Source of the DNA: Paracoccus isoporae | GTDB lineage: Bacteria; Pseudomonadota; Alphaproteobacteria; Rhodobacterales; Rhodobacteraceae | Reading direction: 5' to 3' | Length of the DNA: 64,000 nt | Assembly (NCBI RefSeq): GCF_900101865.1 | Contig: NZ_FNAH01000003.1 | Span: 62,001 to 126,000 of the forward strand | Shown: positions 1 to 7,578 of the stretch, piece after piece | How positions within the stretch are numbered: the first letter of the stretch is position 1 | Layout: each line of letters opens with the position of its first letter | The notes under the pieces: model-generated | Told to the model about the DNA's origin: nothing | The model's input: the letters and a program-made list of their open reading frames with translations, nothing else | The model's database searches: none | Translations under genes and position numbers: made by a program

Positions 1-324
1 GAAACAGGCATGGCATTCCAGCGCGACATGCAGCCGCCCGACCCGCCCTGCCTCGACCCCCTTCAGCTCGGCCTCCGCCGCCTCGACCTGCGGCAGCACC
101 TGTTCGGCCAGACGCAGCAGGCGCAGCCCCGCCGCGGACAGGCGCATCGGCCGGGCGCGGCGCACGAACAGCTCCACGCCCACCTGCTCCTCCAGCGCCT
201 TGACCTGGTGCGACAGCGCCGACTGGGTGATGTTCAGCGTCTCGGCGGCACGGGCCAGCCCGCCCTGGTCGTGAATGGCGCGCACCGTGCGGAGATGACG
301 AAGTTCGAGATGCATGTGTTTCAT
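1..324 (-). CDS. metR: MetR-like LysR-family regulator, N-terminal part
   Basis: LysR-type transcriptional regulator, cut by the left edge of the window, so only about 108 N-terminal residues are visible. An N-terminal winged helix-turn-helix is followed by the linker helix and the start of the effector domain. The stretch VALECHACF matches the E. coli MetR motif IAIECHSCI, which points to MetR, an activator of methionine-synthesis genes that responds to homocysteine. It is transcribed divergently from metF, the expected target. Two in-frame ATGs (324 and 315) are possible starts. The family call is firm; the MetR assignment rests on the motif plus context. Confidence 0.85.
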   Translation of the reverse strand, partial: MKHMHLELRHLRTVRAIHDQGGLARAAETLNITQSALSHQVKALEEQVGVELFVRRARPMRLSAAGLRLLRLAEQVLPQVEAAEAELKGVEAGRVGRLHVALECHACF

Positions 325-345
325 AAAAAACTTGTGGATTATGAA
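320..345. promoter_or_regulatory. Inverted repeat in the metR-metF intergenic region, candidate MetR site
   Basis: TTCAT (320-324) and ATGAA (341-345) form an inverted repeat with a 16-nt AT-rich spacer, overlapping the metR start codon and lying upstream of metF. LysR regulators bind dyads in divergent promoters, and MetR sites contain TGAA/TTCA half-sites. The repeat is visible; its use as an operator is inferred. Confidence 0.35.
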
Positions 346-400
346 TTTGTCTCACGCCGCCGGGAATGGCACAAGGGGGCAAGCTTCAAGGATATTGTTC

Positions 401-1258
401 ATGCCCACGCCGAATGTCAGTTTTGAGTTTTTCCCGCCGCGCAATCTGGACGCCTCGTTCCGGCTCTGGGAAACGGCGGGCGCGTTGGCGCCGCTGGCGC
501 CGGAATTTGTGTCCGTGACTTACGGGGCGGGCGGCACGACCCGGCAGTTGACGCATGAGGCGGTGACGGCGCTGTCCGATCATTATGGGCTGAACGTGGC
601 GGCGCATCTGACCTGCGTGAATGCCAGCCGCGAGGAAACGCTGCAGATCGTCGATGAATACGCGGCCTCGGGCGTGCGCGAGATCGTGGCGCTGCGCGGC
701 GATGCCCCGAAGGGAGAGGACCGCTGGACAGCGCATCCCGACGGGTTCGCCTCCTCCGTCGAGCTGATCGAGGCGATTGCGGCGCGCGGCGACATCACCA
801 TCCGCGCCGGGGCCTATCCCGAACCGCATCCCGATTCGGGCGGCTCCAGCAATGCCGATGTGGCGTTTCTGAAGCGCAAGATGGATGCCGGGGCCAGTTC
901 GGCCATCACCCAGTTCTTCTTCGATGCCGACACGTTCTTCCGCTTCCGCGACGCCTGTGTCGCGGCGGGGATCGACGCGCCGGTCCTGCCCGGCATCCTG
1001 CCGATCCAGAGCTGGACCGGCGCGCGCAAATTCGCCGAGCGCTGCGGCACCTCGGTGCCCGGCTGGGCGGTCGAGGCGTTCGAGCGCGCGGGCAAGGAGG
1101 GCGAGGCCGCCCTGGCGCGGAATCTGTGCGTGACGCTGTGCCGCGACCTGCTGGATGGCGGGGTCGAGCATCTGCATTTCTACACGCTGAACAGGCCGGA
1201 GCTGACCCTTGCCGTGTGTGAGGATCTGGGCGTGGAGCGCACGGGTCTCGCCGCCTGA
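401..1258 (+). CDS. metF: 5,10-methylenetetrahydrofolate reductase
   Basis: Reduces 5,10-methylene-THF to 5-methyl-THF with FAD and a reduced nicotinamide, supplying methyl groups for methionine synthase; cytoplasmic TIM barrel. The 285-residue product has the N-terminal FEFFPPR motif carrying the catalytic Glu, VTYGAGG, HLTCVN, and ALRGDAP with the flavin-binding Asp. The open frame extends upstream to 314, but the ATG at 401 has an AAGGA ribosome-binding site at 388-392 and gives the family's usual N-terminus. It diverges from metR, so MetR control is likely. Confidence 0.95.
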   Translation: MPTPNVSFEFFPPRNLDASFRLWETAGALAPLAPEFVSVTYGAGGTTRQLTHEAVTALSDHYGLNVAAHLTCVNASREETLQIVDEYAASGVREIVALRGDAPKGEDRWTAHPDGFASSVELIEAIAARGDITIRAGAYPEPHPDSGGSSNADVAFLKRKMDAGASSAITQFFFDADTFFRFRDACVAAGIDAPVLPGILPIQSWTGARKFAERCGTSVPGWAVEAFERAGKEGEAALARNLCVTLCRDLLDGGVEHLHFYTLNRPELTLAVCEDLGVERTGLAA

Positions 1259-1287
1259 AAACCCAGCAAATCAGGGCCGGCAACGGC

Positions 1288-2352
1288 TCAGTGATGCCAG
1301 TTTCCGGCGCGGCGCAGATGGCGTTGGCGGCGGCGGGCGCGGCGGCCGGTGTGGTCTTCCGCGAAGGGCGCGAGATGGCCAGTCAGCACCGCCGGGCCGC
1401 CATAAGGTCGGGCGACCGATCCATGCAGATCCTCGCTGGCGTCATGGCCGGCGAGGCGCGGCGCGCGGGCCAGGAACGCCTTGCCCCAGCCGCGCCAGTT
1501 CCCGACCGGCGGCGCGTCGGCGTCGCCGCGGAACCGGGCGCGCCAGCCATCCGGCAGCCTCATGCCCGCGGCCTCGGCCTGGTCCAGCATCCAGACCAGC
1601 GGAATATTGGCCAATGGCCGCGAGTCCTCCGCCCCCCAGAGCTGGCCGCCGATATCGGAATGATAGCCGCGGAACCACATCTGGCGCACCGCGCCCGGCG
1701 GGTGGTCGGCGCTGCGCCACAGGATCGGCTGGTAGGCTTTGCGGGTTTCGTTCAGCGCCAGGGCCTGCGCCGCGCGCTGCACATTGCCGCCGAGTTGCTG
1801 GTCGTGGAAGCGATAGCGCGGCTCGGTCAGCATCCACAGCATCGGCAGGCGGATCCCGAGCGCCATCACCGTGTCGAACACCCCGAGAAACGCGATGGGA
1901 ACCCCATCATGACACAGCCTGCGCCGCAATTCGGCGCGCGCTGCATCATCGGTTCCGGTGCGGTAGTTCCGCCATAAGCTGCGTATATTCCGTGTCGTCG
2001 CCTCCTGGGCGCGCAGAAGCCCGACCTGGCCAATCATACCGGCGAGAGACCTAATGGCGAAGGCTCCGCGCGAATAACCCAGCAGGATGATCCGGTCGCC
2101 GGGGCGATAAGCTGTGGCAAGCCAGCCATAGGCATCGCGGATGCGGCTGCCCATGCCGTGGCCCATCGCGATTCCGATCAGGCTCCCCCAGTCTTCCCAT
2201 TGCTGTCCGGCGGCGTAGCGGACGCGCAGATCCACCCCGCGCAAGGGGCGAAGGAGCCTGTAAATCCGGCCGATATTGGAGTGCCGCCCCGCCATCAGCG
2301 AGGCGAAGGTGCCGTCGATCAGAACGACATGGGTGACGGGCGGGCGACTCAT
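1288..2352 (-). CDS. DUF2235-family alpha/beta-hydrolase-like protein
   Basis: 354-residue protein of the DUF2235 family, which includes type VI secretion phospholipase effectors and many uncharacterised hydrolases. Visible features are an N-terminal VVLIDGTFAS strand-turn, the nucleophile elbow GYSRGA (Ser94), FDTV with a likely acid residue, and HSDIGG with the likely catalytic His. No signal peptide or secretion genes are nearby, so an effector role is not supported. It is convergent with metF (29-bp gap). The 11-bp repeat array at 2431-2485 lies 78 bp upstream of its start. The substrate is unknown. Confidence 0.8.
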   Translation of the reverse strand: MSRPPVTHVVLIDGTFASLMAGRHSNIGRIYRLLRPLRGVDLRVRYAAGQQWEDWGSLIGIAMGHGMGSRIRDAYGWLATAYRPGDRIILLGYSRGAFAIRSLAGMIGQVGLLRAQEATTRNIRSLWRNYRTGTDDAARAELRRRLCHDGVPIAFLGVFDTVMALGIRLPMLWMLTEPRYRFHDQQLGGNVQRAAQALALNETRKAYQPILWRSADHPPGAVRQMWFRGYHSDIGGQLWGAEDSRPLANIPLVWMLDQAEAAGMRLPDGWRARFRGDADAPPVGNWRGWGKAFLARAPRLAGHDASEDLHGSVARPYGGPAVLTGHLAPFAEDHTGRRARRRQRHLRRAGNWHH

Positions 2353-2430
2353 GGCTCGAACCTAGCAGCAATTCCTTCCGGGAACATGGACCGATGCATC
2401 CCGCTTATTGTCCGCCCGGCGCAAGGCGGC

Positions 2431-2485
2431 GTGCACGGCGCGTACACAGGCTGTACACCGGATGTACACCGGACGTGCAGACACG
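2431..2485 (+). repeat. Five phased 11-bp repeats (GTACAC-N5), array 1
   Basis: Five consecutive 11-bp units start at 2431, 2442, 2453, 2464 and 2475: GTGCACGGCGC, GTACACAGGCT, GTACACCGGAT, GTACACCGGAC and GTGCAGACACG. The period equals about one helical turn, so the units face one side of the DNA. Positions 2438-2471 (34 bp) are identical, in reverse complement, to 61354-61387. The inner three units are conserved and the outer two degenerate. This resembles a multimeric operator or iteron; whether it is regulatory or a mobile repeat is open. Confidence 0.85.
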
Positions 2486-2518
2486 CGATGCCGCGGCCCC
2501 GATGACCGGCGGCGGGGG

Positions 2519-2537
2519 GCGCTCCGCCGCGGAGCGC
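2519..2537. terminator. GC-rich hairpin
   Basis: GCGCTCC (2519-2525), loop GCCGC, GGAGCGC (2531-2537), followed on the + strand by TATTT. It could terminate transcription of the decarboxylase gene (minus strand) or insulate the array. The T-tract is weak. Confidence 0.35.
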
Positions 2538-2703
2538 TATTTGCGGTGCGGGGCTTCCGGGGCTAGCGGTGGCGACGGGCGCGATCCGGATATCTCATCG
2601 GCGCGACCATGCGCTTGAGGAGAGGCCGCTGATCCGGCGGGTCGGGCGTGTGATCCCCAGCACCTGCCCCGGCCTCTGGCCCGGCGCCGGTGCCGAGCCC
2701 GGC

Positions 2704-3846
2704 TCAGCCCAGCCGGTGGGCCGTGGCGCGTTCCATCTCGCCAAAGCCGTTGAAGCGGGTATTGGTCACAACCGAATAGGCGCCGCAGCCGTGGAAGATC
2801 AGGTAGTCGCCCTCCTCCACCGCGCCGGGCAGGGTCAGCTCTCCGGGCAGGCGATCGACCGAATCGCAGGTCGGCCCGAAGATGACCCGGCCCGATTCGT
2901 CGCCGCCGCGCGGGGTGCCGTCGGGACCCAGCAACTCGATCCGGTCGATATTGCCGACTACGGGCAGTTCGGCCAACCCGCCATAGACGCCGTCATTCAG
3001 GAAGACATGGGTGCCGTCGCGCACTGCCTTGACCCGCGTGATGAGCGAGAAGGCGTCGGCGCAGATCCCCCGGCCCGGCTCGCAGACCAGACCCGGCGCG
3101 TCGTCCCCGAACACCTCCGCGGTAACGCGGCCGATGAGATCGAAGATGTCCTCCAGCGCCGGTTCGACGCCGTTCACCCGGTGCGAGGGGAAGCCGCCGC
3201 CGACATTCAGCCGCCGCGCCCGCACACCGGCCATGTCGCAGATGTCGCGCGCGGTGCGGATGTAATGTTCCCAGGCGCCGGGATCGGTGCATTGCGTGCC
3301 GGGATGGAAGGTGAGCGACGGGATGAAGCCCGCATCCGCGACCCGGCGCAGCAATTGCGCGGCCAGGTCCGGCGTGGCCCCGAACTTGGAGCCGAAATCA
3401 TAGATCGCCCCCGCCACCGGCAGCTTGAAGCGCGGCGAGATCTCGCAATTCTCGGTTGGCACGGCGTCGATCAGCTTGGCCAGTTCCGATTCGCTGTCCA
3501 CGGACCAGGCCTTGACGCCTGCCTCGACCGCCTGGGCGATTTCGTCGCGGGAGCGCACCGGGTTGTGGTAATGGCGCGCCGCGCCGGGCGCCATGCGGCC
3601 GATCAGCGCGATCTCGGCGGGCGAGGCCACGTCGAAGCCGGTGATCCCGGAATCGACCAGTTCGGCGATGACCTGCTCGTCCGGGTTGGACTTGACCGCA
3701 TAGGTCACGAGCCCCGGAAACCCGTCCAGGAACCGCTGCGCCGTGGCGCGCAGCACCGAGGGCGCGAACACCATGACCGGGTTTTCGGGTTGCAGATCGC
3801 GGATGATCGCGGCGGGGTTGTCCCAGACAGTGTTCGACTTTGTCAT
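2704..3846 (-). CDS. Ornithine/lysine-type PLP decarboxylase (alanine-racemase fold)
   Basis: Group IV (fold type III) PLP-dependent decarboxylase, 380 residues, making putrescine or cadaverine from ornithine or lysine; cytoplasmic. TYAVKSNP carries the PLP lysine (Lys52), GGGFPS the phosphate loop, EPGR the PLP-phosphate region, and GPTCDSVD the catalytic Cys of eukaryote-like ornithine decarboxylases. The ATG at 3846 follows GGAAG and gives a standard N-terminus; the frame opens upstream to 3888. The sequence does not settle ornithine versus lysine preference. It stands alone on the minus strand. Confidence 0.88.
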   Translation of the reverse strand: MTKSNTVWDNPAAIIRDLQPENPVMVFAPSVLRATAQRFLDGFPGLVTYAVKSNPDEQVIAELVDSGITGFDVASPAEIALIGRMAPGAARHYHNPVRSRDEIAQAVEAGVKAWSVDSESELAKLIDAVPTENCEISPRFKLPVAGAIYDFGSKFGATPDLAAQLLRRVADAGFIPSLTFHPGTQCTDPGAWEHYIRTARDICDMAGVRARRLNVGGGFPSHRVNGVEPALEDIFDLIGRVTAEVFGDDAPGLVCEPGRGICADAFSLITRVKAVRDGTHVFLNDGVYGGLAELPVVGNIDRIELLGPDGTPRGGDESGRVIFGPTCDSVDRLPGELTLPGAVEEGDYLIFHGCGAYSVVTNTRFNGFGEMERATAHRLG

Positions 3847-3928
3847 CGCAGCTTCCGTTTTCGCGTGGTGACAGAGGGCCAGTGGCATCTGCCGGAAATA
3901 ATGCAGTTTCCCCGCCGGTTCAAACGGG

Positions 3929-3954
3929 AACGCCCCGGACGGTGCCGGGGCGTT
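3929..3954 (-). terminator. Stem-loop after the PRC-barrel gene
   Basis: AACGCCCCGG (3929-3938), loop ACGGTG, CCGGGGCGTT (3945-3954): a perfect 10-bp stem directly downstream of the PRC-barrel gene stop (3978, minus strand). The trailing T-tract is short. Confidence 0.6.
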
Positions 3955-3977
3955 CGGAATGTCGAAGGGCGGCGCGA

Positions 3978-4487
3978 TCAGTCGTCGTCGCGGATTTCCT
4001 CGGCCAGCTCCTCGCGCTGTTCCAGCGCCTCCTGGCTGAGTGCAGAGACCACGGCGATCCGGTCATCGGTCACGACGATGGACATCTCGCCCGGTTCCAG
4101 CATGACTTCCTTTTCGCCCAGGCCCAGGAAACCGCCGATCTCGGCAATGGCGCCGACGATCTCGCCATTGGCGTTCAGGACCAGGTCTTCCAGCTCGCCG
4201 ATCTGCTCCCATTCGGCGTCGATCTCGGTATAGGCGACGCTGTCGTCCCAGTCGGTTTCGCCGGTGATGTCGACCGAGTAGATCTCGGCGCCGTCGAGCG
4301 CCTCGGCGCGCAGAAGCCCGGTCTGCATTGCGGCACCCGGATCGGCGGCGGCGGCGTCGGCGGCTGGCGCTTCGGCCGCGGCCTGGGCGGCGTCGGTTTC
4401 CATCGCCGTGTCCTCGGTGGCGGTCTGGGCGAAGGCCGCGCCGCCGAGCGAGAGGAGAAGGGCGGAGGTGAGATAGAGATGTTTCAT
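3978..4487 (-). CDS. Exported PRC-barrel domain protein
   Basis: 169-residue protein with a clear Sec signal peptide (MKHLYLTSALLLSLGGAAFA, cleavage after AFA), an Ala/Asp/Glu-rich low-complexity linker to about residue 60, then a PRC-barrel-like domain (GAEIYSVDI, IGELEDLVLNANGEIVGAIAEIGG) and an acidic C-terminus. Such periplasmic PRC-barrel proteins are common and poorly characterised in Rhodobacteraceae. The start at 4487 follows AAAGGA at a good distance, whereas the longer open frame to 4523 would bury the signal peptide. Monocistronic with its own terminator. Confidence 0.82.
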   Translation of the reverse strand: MKHLYLTSALLLSLGGAAFAQTATEDTAMETDAAQAAAEAPAADAAAADPGAAMQTGLLRAEALDGAEIYSVDITGETDWDDSVAYTEIDAEWEQIGELEDLVLNANGEIVGAIAEIGGFLGLGEKEVMLEPGEMSIVVTDDRIAVVSALSQEALEQREELAEEIRDDD

Positions 4488-4822
4488 GGTCGTTGTCCTT
4501 TCCATGTCTTTCCGCCGCACCAACTCGCGGCGGGGCGGATGCGTTGCGCGGGATCACGGAAATATGGGGTGGTGTTAGCAAAGATCAGGTGGGGGGCGGA
4601 ACGGCTCGCCCCGGGCGCGCTGTTCAGACATGAATGGCGGCACAGGGCGCGCGTCCGACCGCGGGCTGACGCGTCCGGCCTCGGGGCCATGCGCCTTATC
4701 GCGCATCCCCGTCGAGCGACGGACCGGCGCGGACCGGCGACGAAGCGTCCGCCCGTGGGGCGGTCGGACGCTCGCCCGGCGGGGCTTTCGTCCCTTGTAC
4801 CGGGCGGGGAGTGATTTCGGGG
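4488..4822. other. 335-bp intergenic region
   Basis: Holds the upstream region of the PRC-barrel gene and a hairpin near 4744-4772 that lies downstream of the VOC gene. No supported coding frame was seen. Confidence 0.6.
4744..4772 (-). terminator. Hairpin downstream of the HxlR-VOC operon
   Basis: AGCGTCCG (4744-4751) pairs with CGGACGCT (4765-4772) across a 13-nt GC-rich loop, about 50 bp beyond the VOC gene stop. There is no T-tract, so it may be a processing or Rho-associated structure rather than an intrinsic terminator. Confidence 0.4.
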
Positions 4823-5299
4823 TTATGCCCCGTCAAAGGCGCGTCTGATCGCGTCGCCGTCCAGCTTTTTCATGGTCAGCATGGCGGCGGCGGCGCGGCC
4901 CGCGGCCTCGCGGTCATCGGCGGCCATCAGCTCCAGCATTCCCGGCGGAATGATCTGCCAGTTCAGCCCGAACCGGTCCTGAAGCCAGCCGCATTCCATG
5001 GTCTGCCCGCCCTCGGATAATGCCGTCCAGAGCCGGTCAACCTCATCCTGGCTGTCGCATTCGATCATCAGCGACAGCGCCAGATTGAACCGGTCCGGTC
5101 CGGGGGCCGCAAAGGCATAGAGCCGCGTGCCGGCGACGGTGAACTCCACCGTGCGGACGCTGCCCGCCGCACCTGCAGGGCTTTCGGCATTCTGATCGGA
5201 GATCCGCTCCACCCGGCTGTCGGGAATTGTCGCGGCATAGAATTGCGCCGCCTCGACGGCATTCTCGTGATACCACAGGCAGGGGGTCAGTCGGGTCAT
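4823..5299 (-). CDS. VOC-family (PhnB-like) protein
   Basis: 158-residue vicinal-oxygen-chelate fold protein of the PhnB/3-demethylubiquinone-methyltransferase-like subgroup, seen from LTPCLWYHENAVEAAQFYAA, FTVAGTRLYAFAAPG, FNLALSLMIEC and CGWLQDRFGLNWQIIP. Members are often annotated as glyoxalase or bleomycin-resistance-like, but substrates are mostly unknown. Its start overlaps the stop of the HxlR regulator by 4 nt (ATGA), so the two are translationally coupled and probably co-regulated. Confidence 0.85.
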   Translation of the reverse strand: MTRLTPCLWYHENAVEAAQFYAATIPDSRVERISDQNAESPAGAAGSVRTVEFTVAGTRLYAFAAPGPDRFNLALSLMIECDSQDEVDRLWTALSEGGQTMECGWLQDRFGLNWQIIPPGMLELMAADDREAAGRAAAAMLTMKKLDGDAIRRAFDGA

Positions 5300-5952
5300 G
5301 GGGGTGTCTCCAGTCTGAACAGATCGATGAATTTCTGCGCCGCCTCCAGATCACCGCTGGCGCTGGCAGCGCCCTGCGAGATCATCTCGGTCAGCGTCGC
5401 GGGGCCGTAGACGGTGAAGGCCAGCGTGTTGCCGGTGCCCGACAGAATGAAGGGCGCGTCGGGGGTGCGCACCGCGCGTGTCGCCAAGTCGCCGTCGGAG
5501 AGCTGCATCTCGAAGGCCTCGGCCCCGAAATCGAAGCCGGCGCGCAGGTCCATGCCCGCCGCCGCATCCGCGCGCAGATTGACGCCCATCGAGATCATCA
5601 GCGCCGACGGGCTGATGAATCGCGTCGGATCATGGCCGGGCATTTTCATCGCCCAGACGCAGAGCGCCTCGAGCACCGGCAGCAGATCCTGCCCGGCTTG
5701 GGTCAGCGCATAGATCCCCAGCGACGCGTCATGGCTGACCACGCCGGCCTGTTCAAGCTGGACGAGCCGCTGGGACAGCACGCTGGGGGTGATGCCGGGC
5801 AGGCCCTTGCGGATCATCTGGAACCGCTTCGGCGCGAAGATGAGCTCGCGCACCACCAGAAGCGCCCAGCGATCCCCGATCAGGTTCAGCGCATGCGAGG
5901 CCAGGCAGCCTTCGTCATATCGCAGTCGCATGGAGTCGCTATGTTTGGTCAT
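5296..5952 (-). CDS. HxlR-family winged-helix regulator
   Basis: 218-residue HxlR-type DNA-binding regulator. The N-terminal winged helix (CLASHALNLIGDRWALLVVRELIFAPKRF, described here as residues about 16-44) includes the family Cys and GDRWALLVVREL. A C-terminal part of about 110 residues is unlike minimal HxlR proteins and may be a ligand-sensing extension. HxlR proteins commonly sense electrophiles or reactive carbonyls. It is divergent from the DUF1428 gene (79-bp gap with a dyad) and overlaps the downstream VOC gene, so it probably controls both directions. Confidence 0.85.
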   Translation of the reverse strand: MTKHSDSMRLRYDEGCLASHALNLIGDRWALLVVRELIFAPKRFQMIRKGLPGITPSVLSQRLVQLEQAGVVSHDASLGIYALTQAGQDLLPVLEALCVWAMKMPGHDPTRFISPSALMISMGVNLRADAAAGMDLRAGFDFGAEAFEMQLSDGDLATRAVRTPDAPFILSGTGNTLAFTVYGPATLTEMISQGAASASGDLEAAQKFIDLFRLETPP

Positions 5953-5965
5953 GTTTTCATACTAA

Positions 5966-5990
5966 CAGTTGTTTTTTACTACTGCAACTG
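5966..5990. promoter_or_regulatory. Inverted repeat between hxlR and the DUF1428 gene
   Basis: CAGTTG (5966-5971) and CAACTG (5985-5990) form a perfect 6-bp dyad with a 13-nt AT-rich spacer, centred in the 79-bp divergent promoter region. The size and position fit an HxlR dimer operator. Binding is inferred. Confidence 0.5.
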
Positions 5991-6031
5991 CCATGCTGTG
6001 ATTCGACGAGTTCAGCTAAAGGAGACGGGAC

Positions 6032-6754
6032 ATGGCCTATTACACGGGGATGGTCGCCGCGGTGCCCACCGCGAACAAGCACCGCTACACCGAGCACGCG
6101 GCGGCATCCTGGCCGCTGTTTCGCAAGCATGGCGCGGTGCGGATGACCGAGAGCTGGGGCGTGGACACCCCGCCCGGCAAGGTCACCGATTTCCAGCGCG
6201 CCGTGGCGGCGAAGGAAGACGAGACCATCGTCTTCACCTGGATCGAGTGGCCCGACCGCGCGGCGGCCGATGCCGCCTGGCAGAAGATGGAAACCGATCC
6301 GGACATGGAAGCGATGGGCGAGATGCCGTTCGATGGCAGCCGGATGATCTATGGCGGCTTCACACCGGTCGTGGCCCATGGCCAGCTCGACGGTGCGGCG
6401 TATTACCAGGGCTTTCTGCTGGCGGTGCCGGAGGACCAGAAGGACGCCTTCATCAAGATGGCCGATGCAAGCTGGCCGGAATTCGAGAAACAGGGTGCGC
6501 TGGGCCTGGCCGAGAACTGGGGGGTCGATGTGCCCCACGGCAAGCAGACGGATTTCTATCGCGCCACCAAGGCCCAGGATGGCGAGGCGGTGCTGTTCAG
6601 CTGGATCGCCTGGCCGGACCGCGCGACCTGCGACGCGGCCGCGAAAAAGATGGAGGCCGAGATGGCCGGGCAGGAGATGCCGGACATGCCGTTTGACGGC
6701 ATGCGCATGATGTGGGGCGGGTTCGAGACCATCTTCGATTCGGCCAAAAGCTGA
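6032..6754 (+). CDS. Tandem DUF1428 protein
   Basis: 240-residue protein made of two DUF1428 domains (about residues 1-118 and 120-237). Each has the same landmarks: YYTGMVAAVPTANKHRYTEH versus YYQGFLLAVPEDQKDAFIKM, NWGVDVP-type motifs, FSWIAWPDRAT, and MPFDGMRMMWGGFE. Most DUF1428 proteins are single-domain, about 110-120 residues, ferredoxin-like dimers, so this is probably an internal fusion that makes a pseudo-dimer. The function of the family is unknown. A strong AAGGAG site precedes the ATG. Divergent from the HxlR regulator. Confidence 0.85.
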   Translation: MAYYTGMVAAVPTANKHRYTEHAAASWPLFRKHGAVRMTESWGVDTPPGKVTDFQRAVAAKEDETIVFTWIEWPDRAAADAAWQKMETDPDMEAMGEMPFDGSRMIYGGFTPVVAHGQLDGAAYYQGFLLAVPEDQKDAFIKMADASWPEFEKQGALGLAENWGVDVPHGKQTDFYRATKAQDGEAVLFSWIAWPDRATCDAAAKKMEAEMAGQEMPDMPFDGMRMMWGGFETIFDSAKS

Positions 6755-6878
6755 GGACGCAGCGCGCCGCGGTCCGGCCCGGATCGGTGATGGTCCGGCC
6801 GGTGCCCGGCGCGGGTGAGCGGGACGCGCGACGATCGCGACGCAGGCGGCGGCGATCGAACCGGGAGAGGGTATTTTC

Positions 6879-7553
6879 ATGAAAGAGAACGGGCTGACGC
6901 TGTACACCTATGGCTGGGTGCCGGAATTCGCGCGGGCTTTCGTGCGCGACTTCCGCATCCGCTGGCTGCTGGAAGAGATCGGGCGCGACTACCGCATCGC
7001 GGCATTTCCGGTGTTGGAGAAATCCCCCGCGCATCTGGCTATCCAGCCCTTCGGGCAGGTGCCGGTGCTGCGGGACGGCGATCTTGTGCTGTTCGAATCC
7101 GGCGCGATCGCGTTGCATCTGGCGGAGGCGACCGATCTGATGCCCGAGGGCCGGCGCGCCGAGGTGACGCAATGGGTGCTGGCTGCGCTCAACACGGTGG
7201 AGCTGGCGTCGGGCGGCTGGATGAACATGGTGCTGGCGGCACGGATGCCGGAGGCGTTCGGCCCGGCCTCGACGCCGGAGGCGCAGGAATTTGCCCGGCA
7301 ACTCATGCGCCAGCGGCTGGATGCGCTGGAAAGCATCCTCGCCGTGCGCGACTGGCTGCTGGGCGATTTCACCGTCGCGGATATCGTGATGGTGGATGTG
7401 CTGCGCTTCGTCGCGGCCGAGGGCGCGCTTGGCGATCATCCGGCGCTGACCGGATATGTCGCCCGCGCCACCGCGCGCCCCGCCTTTGGCCGGGCGATGG
7501 AGGATCATATGGCGCATTGGGATGGGTCCGATGCGGAACAGGCGGCGGGATGA
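6879..7553 (+). CDS. Glutathione S-transferase family protein
   Basis: 224-residue GST-like protein: thioredoxin-like N-terminal domain (residues about 5-85, with FGQVPVLRDGDLVLFESGAI carrying the glutathione-binding cis-Pro and Glu-Ser) and an all-helical C-terminal domain ending with a DWLLGDFTVADIVMVDVL N-capping-box helix. It probably conjugates or reduces electrophilic compounds with glutathione. GGAGAGGG lies upstream of the ATG. It follows the DUF1428 gene on the same strand with a 124-bp gap, inside a cluster of VOC and NTF2-like genes. Confidence 0.88.
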   Translation: MKENGLTLYTYGWVPEFARAFVRDFRIRWLLEEIGRDYRIAAFPVLEKSPAHLAIQPFGQVPVLRDGDLVLFESGAIALHLAEATDLMPEGRRAEVTQWVLAALNTVELASGGWMNMVLAARMPEAFGPASTPEAQEFARQLMRQRLDALESILAVRDWLLGDFTVADIVMVDVLRFVAAEGALGDHPALTGYVARATARPAFGRAMEDHMAHWDGSDAEQAAG

Positions 7554-7578
7554 GCGCCGCATAACGAGGAGACGAAAG

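Larger units (their letters stand above)
2353..2703. other. 351-bp intergenic region with repeat array and hairpin
   Basis: Gap between the DUF2235 gene start and the decarboxylase stop. It contains the phased 11-bp repeat array (2431-2485) and a GC-rich hairpin (2519-2537). No open frame with family support was seen; the short open frames crossing the array read through repeat DNA. Confidence 0.7.

Noticed and set aside
1288..2352. DUF2235 protein as a type VI secretion effector
   Set aside because: No VgrG, PAAR, Hcp or immunity-like gene is adjacent, so only the hydrolase fold is supported.
2431..2485. GTACAC array as a CRISPR array or coding repeat
   Set aside because: Units are 11 bp with no unique spacers, and 11 is not a multiple of three, so it is neither CRISPR nor a protein repeat.
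6901..6910. Further GTACAC copy
   Set aside because: A single hexamer inside the GST coding region, with no 11-bp neighbours; expected by chance.
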